Below are positions 56,540 to 64,000 of a DNA stretch of 64,000 bases, piece by piece (position 1 is the stretch's first letter; every line of letters starts with the position of its first letter). The notes beneath the pieces were generated by a model that saw nothing but the letters and a program-made list of their open reading frames with translations, had not been told where the DNA came from and made no database searches. The stretch comes from Glaciozyma antarctica PI12. Lineage: Eukaryota > Basidiomycota > Microbotryomycetes > Kriegeriales > Camptobasidiaceae. The translations under genes and the position numbers were made by a program. The stretch spans positions 1,082,900 to 1,146,899 of the forward strand of contig KZ627155.1 of NCBI GenBank assembly GCA_002917775.1, in the 5' to 3' direction.

Positions 56540-58433
56540 AGTCTCCGAACTCCTTTTGAAGCGGTGCCCGGGAGAACTGAAAGAGCGGCAGGACGTACCA
56601 GGCAGTCGCGCCAGCGAGGGTACAAGCCGTGACGCCGTCTCCAACGCAGGCCTTGCAGGTGCGATCGGCGGTGGCGTACTGACCCGCCGAGCAAGCCGCG
56701 ACACAAGCAGCGGGACTGGCGGTCGAGATGAGGAAGAAGAAGGTGCTGAGAGAGTGGAGGGTTAGAAGGGCGGGAGCAGTGGCGTTAGCGATAAGAAACG
56801 CACCAGGAAGTCGGGATGTCGCCGATTGTGCAAGTAGCCACGTTGATACCGGTGCATTGCTTGCAGACGCGGTTGTCGGAGAACTCGTTGGCCGCGCAGC
56901 TTGCGACGCACTTCTTGTCGAGCGAGAGAACGAGAGAGCCAGTGCTGAAGAACGATGGGATCAGCTGGCGGCGCAAAGGGATCGAAGCGAGTGCGGAGCG
57001 TACCAGGACGTAGCGACGTTCCCATCAGCACAGCTCGCGACGTTGTCTCCGGTGCATTGCTGGCAAATGCGATCGACCGCGTAAGTGTTGCTCCCGCAAC
57101 TCGCCCGGCATGCCTTGTCGAGCGCGAGGACGAGCGAAGTACTGAGCCGCAAAGTGTCAGCGCTCAGCATTCGGCGAGACTCGAAAAAGGGAGTCAACTC
57201 ACCAGGAAGTGGCTCCGCTGGAAGTGCAAGTCGTCACGTCGGTCCCGAGGCACTTGAAGCACTTCTTGTCGGCAGGGTACTCTCCATCTGGGCAGTCGGT
57301 CAAGCAGGTTGGCGGAGTGGCGGTCGAAAGCTCGTATTCGTCTTTGCTGAAGGTACCGAGGCATGAGCAGCCGTTTGCAGGAAGCGAGGTTGCGAGAAGC
57401 GAGGTGACTGACCAAGTGAGAGCGTAACCAGTCGTCCCATCGCAGGTGTCCACGTTAGCTCCGAGGCAGGACTTGCACTTGCCGTCCTCGACGACCTCGT
57501 TCGCGCTGCAGGACGCATCACAGGTAGGAATAGCGGCGGTCGAGAGGAAAGTGTCGGTAGAACTAGCGAAACCGCAAGAGGTCAGTCAATCGCACGTGGA
57601 GGCAGAAGAGCAGTCTCAGCGGAGAGCTCACCAGGACGTGGCGACGTCGGCGTCTGTGCAGCTCGCGACGTTGTCGCCGGTACACTTCTTGCAGACGCGG
57701 TTGTCGGAGAACTTGTTGGCCGCGCAGCTTACGACGCACTTCTTGTCGAGCGAGAGAACGAGCGACCCAGAGCTGCCAGACATCCCAAATCAGGTCGCCT
57801 TTGACAGGTCTGCACCAAGAAGAGACTCACCAGGAGGTCGCGATACCCCCACCGTCGCAGGCCGCGACGTTGGCACCGACACAGTTGTGAACGCATGCGT
57901 TGTTGATGAAAGTGTAGCCGCTCACGCTGAGCAAAAATCAGTCTCCGCACGGAAATCGCGAGGGCAGGGCTTACCATGAGAGGGGAACGCCAGAACTGCT
58001 GCAGGTCGCGACACTATCGCTTGTGCAAGTCGTGCAGACGCCGTTTAGCGAGTATTGCTGGCCAGTCTTGCAGCAACGCTTGGGATTCGAGGGGGAGATC
58101 GTGAAGCCGGACGAGCTGCGAGGAGAGAAGTTAGATTTGCGGTACCAGCTCAGTCATCGACGGACCGAGGAACAAAGGTCACAGCTCGAAGTCTCGCTCA
58201 ATGTACCCGCTCTCCAGTCTCAGTCTGCATTGTTCGCGTCTGGCCAGGAGTGGCCTGAGAAGGTGCGCTGACAAGAATCCTCCGCAGTGCGGGAAGGCGC
58301 AAGTGCACTCGTCGCCGAGGTCCTCATCGCCCTCGGAAAAGAGAAGGGAAGCTTCGGGTTTTAGCTGCAAGGTAAAATCGACTCGAGACACAGCGAGTGA
58401 GGAGCAGAAGCAGCGGAGCGGCGAAGCGGCCAT
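56540..58433 (-). CDS. Cysteine-rich modular repeat protein, second copy (no ubiquitin domain)
   Basis: Inverted relative of the gene at 45760-48464, with the same module and the same phase-2 exon borders. Modules in order: [216 protein letters not shown]. The proposed start MAASPLRCFCSSLAVSRVDF is weaker as a signal peptide than in the other copy. The 3' end is uncertain: the frame after the last module either stops at about 56540 or reads on to 56393, overlapping the GT69 start. The ATG is only 30 bases after the MYND stop upstream on the same strand. Confidence 0.65.
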
Positions 58434-58462
58434 ATCGGACTCTTGAGCGCTGGAATAACGAT

Positions 58463-59876
58463 TCAGTTCCTGCCCTTCTTCTCTCGCCACTGCTTCCACT
58501 GCACGTAACAATCAGCGACGTACTCACTACGAACACAGAGAAGAACTCACAGTCATCAACCTCGCCATCTCCCTCTCCGACGCCCCGGCCCCCTCGCCCT
58601 TCTCAATCGCCGACATCTTCGCCCGCTCCACGAACCATTCCTCCCACTCCCCGTCCGTCTGAATCTTCGCCGCCGCATCCGGCATCCACCCCGCCGAGAG
58701 CGAAAGCGGTCGCACGGCGCCCGTAGTGACTTTGCTCCCCTTGACGACCGCAATGCAGAACAGTGCTGCGACGAGCGCCGAAGGAGGAGGCTTGAGGTCC
58801 CTCAAGTAATTCTCCAGAGGCATGCTACGACCACCGATAGCGGGCTTGCTGCCGTCCTTCGAGAGGCCGTCGATCGCGCGGTCGACGTCTGCGAGAGGCT
58901 CAACGCGCGCTTCGGTGACACTGAATGCTGTCGAAGGGTCGCTGGCAGCGGGGTCAAATTCGAGGAGGAGAACCAGGGCGTGGGATTTGTTGCGAGGGTT
59001 GCGGGAGAGGAGGGAGAGGGAGGAGTAGAGGGCTGCGGCGATTTCGGGCTGGAGGTGGTCGAGGAAGGTTGTGAGAGAGGCGTCGAAAGGGGTGGCACCG
59101 ACAGGAGTGGGAGTGGGGAGAGTGGGAGATTTCTGGTCGGGTTGGAGAGAAGCGGCGGGGCCCATGGGCGAGTTATCCTGCGGAGCGACGTGGTCAGCTT
59201 GACGAATGAAGGAGGACGACTTGCGGACGGACCTGGATGATCTAAAAAGCAGATTAGTTAGTGACTTTTTGGAATAGCAAGTAAAGCCAACGCACCTTGT
59301 CGAGCTCCGAGTCGGTCTCTGGGCATGCAGCTTCGTAGCCCTTGATGACGGTTTGATGATACGCCTCACGCATCGGGTTCGCTCCGCACCACGGCTTATG
59401 CTGCTTCCAATTCTTGTTCTGGCCTGCAAAGAAGCGGGATTAGCGCGCAACTTTGAGCGCATGGAGCGGGGAGCGAAGTACATTCGGTGGAGCAGTACAG
59501 AGCGGGACACCGCGAGCAGCGCTTCGTCGCAGCTGTGCAGTGAAGAGTTCAGAGCTGCCTTCGGGTTACGTACGAAATCAATCTTACGAGCGAGAAGACA
59601 CTCCTGGCATCCCTCAATAGATCGCGCGACCTGTCGGGAACTCGACATCAGTCGCTGCTCTCCTGGCAGAGGGTCTCCGGGCTGTTCTCACATGGTAGAG
59701 GCCTTCTTGGAGCGCCTTGCGGTTCTCGGCAGTCATGCTGGGGTGCTCAATGTTGCCGCCGTACTTGCGAGAAGCGGGAACCTGCAGACGAACGAGATCA
59801 GCAACGCAGAAGCTTCCTCCAGAGCCCTGGGAAGACGCACATGCATCAGCAGCGCCATCGTAGTGCGAGAAGTCAT
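58463..59876 (-). CDS. MYND-type zinc-finger protein
   Basis: Start MTSRTTMALLMH, intron, VPASRKYGGNIEHPSMTAEN and RKALQEGLYHVARSIEGCQE-C. The MYND finger is built over three exons: CQEC, then KRCSRCPALYCSTECQNKNW and KQHKPWC, giving the full C-x2-C/C-x2-C/Y-C-x3-C-Q/H-x3-C set. Then GANPMREAYHQTVIKGYEAA, a linker, FLDHLQPEIAAALYSSLSLL, SHALVLLLEFDPAASDPSTA, AVVKGSKVTTGAVRPLSLSA and the tail TDGEWEEWFVERAKMSAIEK. The last exon is WKQWREKKGRN. The frame is intact throughout, unlike its inverted relative at 35480-37100. Divergent with SKI3, 282 bases apart. MYND proteins without a SET domain, as here, are usually adaptors; this is inference. Confidence 0.8.
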
Positions 59877-60158
59877 CTTGAGTGAAGCAGAGAGAACGGA
59901 CCTCAAGCAGCTGGGTCGGCGAGAGCTCGAGGAAGTGGTCGAGGCGAGGCCGCAAAAGAAGGAGGAAGAGAGCTTCGATGCGAGGTTCTCAGGCGGGTAG
60001 GGCTGGAGCTCTGGCGTACGGCTGATTAGCTGGTGGAGCTGTCAACCAAGTCGCGAGTCCTAGTGCGGTGTGGTCGAAGGAAGAGCCCGGAGCTCGTCGG
60101 CGCCGCGACACTCTAGACTCTCTGGGTTGACCTCCCTCCACTCTCCCATCCGCCTCTC

Positions 60159-63100
60159 ATGTCGGCGCCTTACATCAAGGGGAAACTCAAGGCGCTCAAG
60201 GAGGCGCTGGCGGCCAAGGAGTGGACTGCCGTTGAGAAGAACGCCAGGTGAGCTCTCCTCGTCGGGCAGCAACAACGCCAGCTGAACCTCTCTCTCCAGC
60301 GAGATCCTGAGCTATGAAGGAGGCAACTACAACGCGTATGTACTTTCAAAGGAGACTGGGAGTGTAGCTGACGCTGTGCGCTACCTCCAGGCGCGTGTTC
60401 CTCTCGCTGGCGCTGTTCAACCTCGACCGGTTCGCCGAGGCGGAGGAGAGCTACAAGAAGGCTATCGAGGGTTCCCCATCTCAGGCGCTAGCTCGGCAGG
60501 TGTGTGCTCTCAGCTGTGGTGGTCACTCAAGCTAACCCGCGCGCAGGGCCTCGCGTCGTTCTACGAGAAGCGCCTCCGCTGGTCCGACTATGCCTGGTCT
60601 CTCCTAGAGCTGATGCAGCTGTTCGAGGCTTCAGGAGATGCACACAAGTACGCCGAGACGTTGCAGAAGCTCATTGTTGTCCAGCGGTCTCACGGCACTC
60701 GCGTCGAAGTGCGTCTCCTCCTCCCCTACCCGTCCCTCAATAGCTAACCCCGTTCGCAGCTCATCTCCGGCCTCTCCCACCTCCTCCCTTCCTCTCCATC
60801 CTATTCTCTACTCCGAACTCTCCCTCCGGCAGTCCCAACAGCACCCACCGCCTCCCCCTTTCACGAAATCCAACTCGCTCTCCTCTCCTCCCTCCCTACC
60901 CTCCTCGAAGTCCTCTCCCTCGCCGAAGCCGAAGAATCCGCCGTACTCGAAGCGGAAATCAAGAAACGACGACAGCGACTGGGAGGAACGACACTGAGTG
61001 CTGCGGCGACGCGTAAAGCCGTGCAGGGCGAGTTGATGAGAGGGAGTCGCTTGCCAGGGCTGTGGAGGGCGATCATGGAGGATCCGGATGCGAGCGACAG
61101 GGAGGATTTGAGGAGGAAGAACGAGCGCAAGCTATTGGTGCATCTGAGGACGCTGCTGGGAGCTATGCCGTCGAGCTTGGATGCGCGCGAGGTGGATCTC
61201 AAGAAGGTGGAAAAGCGGAAGGACGTCAAGGAGGAGGAGGAGCGAGAGAAAGCGAGGGTTAGAAATGAGGTGGAGGAGCTTGCGGGCGGAATGGTACTGC
61301 TGGGGATCCCCGAGGAGATGGCGTGGTCCGCTGTCCTCGAATGGTCGGATCGGGGGGGGACATGGGAGACGATGGATTGGCGGGAGCTAGGGAGGTACTG
61401 GGAGCTCTTTCCCGAGTGAGTTGCACTCTTCGTGCGAAGCGGTGCTGGAGATGCTGACGTGGCGTTTCGCAGGAGTGGACTGGCGCAAATTTCGAACGCG
61501 ACTCGGCTACGAATGCGAGCCCAGGAGGTCACGGAGGGCGAGGCTGTTGAGCCTGTGCCCACAGCAGACGAGATGTCTGAGATTATCGAGGTCCGCAAGC
61601 GGTCTCCACCTTCAATCCCGCGTTCTTACCCTCCACCCTTTGCAGAAAGGACTCGCCGCATCTCCCGACTCTCTCGTCGCCCACCTCCTCGCCGCCAAGT
61701 TCTTTTCCGACGAGAAGGAATGGGACGCCGTCACTCAGGTCTCCGAGGCGGGTCTCAGCGTACTCGAGAAGCTCGAAGCCGAGAACGGTCGTCCTCTCCC
61801 AACGTGCGTCCCCTCAGTCACCTCAGAATTCATCTAACGCCCTCCGCAGATCTCGCCAAACTCTTGATTCTCACCTCGCTATCGCCCTCGCGTACCTCGA
61901 CCCTCCCTCCCACCACCTCCGCGCTCTCCGCCTCCTCGACGCCCTCCTCGCCTCGTTCGCTTCCGCCCCTCTCCTTGCTGCAAAAGCCTCCGTCCTCCAG
62001 CACGGTGAAAAGTGGCTCGAAGCGGTCCAAGTCTGGGACGTCGTCCTCTCCTCCCTCCCCGCCGAAGATCCCGCACGAACGGCGATTGAAGGCGATCGAG
62101 CGTGGTGCTTGTTCAGTGCGAAGGAGTACGAGGAGGCGGTGGAGGGGCTCGAGAAGGTGGTGGAGGTGTATGCGATCAGGAAGGGGGTGAGGGATGAGCA
62201 GCAGAAGGAGAGGGAGAAGGCCAGGTCGAAGGCGGGGATCGAGAAGGGAGAGGGAGTGGAGGAGGGAGAGACGACGGTCGAAGCTGAGGAGCGCGCGAAG
62301 GCGTGGTGGAGGCTTGGAGAGTGCCTTTGGGTTCTCGGAGGTGCGTTTAGCTGTTGTTCGACTTTCAAACGCACGCTGACTCCTTGTGCGTGTAGAGGTC
62401 GATGCAGAGCTCACTTCTCAGGCGTACGAAGCCTTTATCGCCGCCATCCGCGCTGCACCCGCCTACGCTCCTCCCTTCACCTCTCTCGGCATCTACTACC
62501 GCTCCCTCGAGACGCCCGACTACGATCGCGCGTCCAAGTGCTTCCAGAAGGCGTTCGAGCTCGACGGAGGGCAGGAGGTCGCTGCGAGGTACTTGGCGGA
62601 AGAGTTTGCGGCGATCTCCGAGTGGGACCTCGTTGAGGTTATTGCCCGCCGGGTCGTTGATGGGAATCGAGGGAAGGCGTCGTTGGGAGGGAAGGCAGCG
62701 CAACGGCTTTCGTGGGCGTGGAAGGCGATTGGCGGTGCCGAGCTGGTGAGCTGACCCCCTCGTGCTCTCTTCCGTATCAAGCTGACGTTTTCTTGGTTGC
62801 AGAACTCGAAGAAGTACCCTCAGGCCATTATCGCTCTGCAGGCTGCTCTTCGCGGTGCGCCCTCCGACGTGCACACGTGGATCAAGCTCGGAGTCGCCTA
62901 CCGCTCGTCCGGCAAATACATCGCCGCCCTCAAGGTCTTCGAGAAAGCTTTGTCCCTCGATCCAACGTCGTGGTACGCCCAGTTCTCGATCGGCGACGTC
63001 CAACGCGAGATTGGCTTGCTCGAACCGGCGCTCAAGACGTTCCGGGAGATCCTCGTCGAGCGGCCGAGTGAACTCGGCGTCAGGGTCGTTCTCGCGGAGA

Positions 63101-64000
63101 CGGCGCATATGGCGGGATTGGACGAGGTCCGAGGAGGCTTCCTGGCGCGAGCGGAGACGTCGTTCATCGAGGCGCTCGAGGAGGCATTAATGATCATCGA
63201 GGCGGGGTCGGCGACGAGGATTGCGTGGAAGATCGCTGGCGACGCGTTGACCGGACTCGGCAAGATCCCAAAACCTCTTCTCCTCGAGAAGTCCAAGTCT
63301 CTGGCTCTTCGCATCCTCGCCGCTGTCGAGGAGCAGGACGTCGACGCGAAGATTGAAGGGCTGGACGCCGTCACCGGCGCCGCGCTTCGCCTTTCCGCCA
63401 TCTCCTCCGACTCCCCTAACCTCTTTACCGCCCTTGCCGTCATCGCCTTCAAGACGCGCGTCCTCCTCGAGACGCAGAACGAGGCCTCGATCGGATCCGC
63501 CTGGCTCGACCTCGGCGTCAGTCTCTCCAACCTCCGTCCCCACCTCGTTCAACTCGACCTCCCCGCCACGTCCGACGAAACTCTTCGCCAAGCCGTCCGC
63601 TGCCTCAAGTTCGCCCTTCACAAGGAGCCGGTCAACTCGATCTTCTGGAACGCCCTCGGCGTCCTCTCCTTCGACCTCAGTCCTCGCCTCAGCCAGCATT
63701 GCTTCATCAAGTCGATCGAGCACAACTCGCGCAGCGCGGTCCCTTGGACGAACCTCGGCCTCTTCTACCTTGTTCACGGTGACGAGGACCTCGCCAACCA
63801 GTCGTTCCTCAAGGCGCAAGTCATCGACCCCGACTGGGCGCCCGCATGGGTCGGGCAGGCGACGCTCGCGGATCTGGCGGGACACCTCGCCGAGTCTTCG
63901 GTCCTCCTCGAGCACGCCTTCAGTCTCGGAGGAAGCACGCCCGAGGCCGATATCGGCTACGCGACTCGCGCGTACTCGAAGCATCGCTCTACGCCCAACC
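60159..64000 (+). CDS. SKI3: Superkiller complex TPR subunit SKI3 (TTC37), 3' end outside window
   Basis: Scaffold of the Ski2-Ski3-Ski8 complex that feeds mRNA to the cytosolic exosome. The start MSAPYIKGKLKALKEALAAK, then VEKNASEILSYEGGNYNARV and FLSLALFNLDRFAEAEESYK-KAIEGSP, is the expected N-terminal TPR array. Later TPR pairs: LVAHLLAAKFFSDEKEWDAV, EAVQVWDVVLSSLPAEDPAR, YAPPFTSLGIYYRSLETPDY, DRASKCFQKAFELDGGQEVA, YPQAIIALQAALRGAPSDVH, TWIKLGVAYRSSGKYIAALK-VFEKALSLDPTSW, NSIFWNALGVLSFDLSPRLS and WTNLGLFYLVHGDEDLANQS. The order and the Y-D-R-A-S-K-C-F-Q-K-A-F-E-L-D box match the family. About eight introns; the last long exon runs to the window edge with the frame open. Confidence 0.9.

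Overview
This window looks like a chromosome segment from a GC-rich, intron-dense basidiomycete yeast. The best fit is the Rhodotorula/Rhodosporidium group (Microbotryomycetes). The grounds are: nearly every gene is cut by short introns (about 45-80 bases) with GTGCGT, GTGAGT or GTACGT donors and a CTGAC or CTAAC branch site just before the acceptor; GC content is high; and there are fungal-only genes (homoisocitrate dehydrogenase, GPC acyltransferase, a GT69 capsule-type mannosyltransferase, a copper-fist factor). There are no operons, phage, CRISPR arrays or rRNA genes. The lineage call is inference; most of the gene calls rest on recognisable family motifs.

Left third (1-24.5 kb). Conserved genes are eS1 ribosomal protein (1-966), quinolinate phosphoribosyltransferase, an AAGAB/Irc6-type adaptin-binding protein, ATG10, an ACAD10/11-type acyl-CoA dehydrogenase, an O6-alkylguanine-DNA alkyltransferase and one intron-bearing tRNA-Lys(UUU). 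Among them lie fast-evolving families: two inverted copies of a FAR1/WRKY-GCM1-like putative zinc-finger gene (1.2-3.3 kb minus, 6.6-8.7 kb plus), an inverted pair of an unknown gene that kept its promoter (12.8-13.8 kb plus, 21.0-22.0 kb minus), two F-box genes, a MYND gene and a MYND remnant.

Middle (24.5-43.5 kb). This part is mostly housekeeping: GPC1, an auxin-efflux-carrier-family transporter, the Hsp90 co-chaperone CDC37, a three-LIM protein, a DUF7719-like membrane protein, the ribosome-assembly factor ERB1/BOP1, LYS12 (homoisocitrate dehydrogenase) and a DUF1640/Fmp32-like mitochondrial protein. A decayed MYND gene sits at 35.5-37.1 kb.

Right third (43.5-64 kb). It holds a copper-fist transcription factor, a large secreted cysteine-rich repeat protein with a diverged ubiquitin domain built into it (45.8-48.5 kb), a factor joining three Myb/SANT repeats to two C2H2 fingers, a UBZ/RING E3 ligase, a GT69 glycosyltransferase, a second inverted cysteine-rich repeat gene, an intact-looking MYND gene, and the 5' part of SKI3/TTC37 running off the right edge.

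Most notable: (1) ubiquitin embedded between cysteine-rich modules; (2) a start codon split by an intron in the acyl-CoA dehydrogenase; (3) four inverted paralog pairs within 64 kb, two of them nested (MYND and cysteine-rich); (4) the lineage-specific FAR1-like pair. Several conserved genes carry one reading-frame slip, often near G or T runs. These may be sequence errors rather than real damage, so the pseudogene calls are hedged accordingly.
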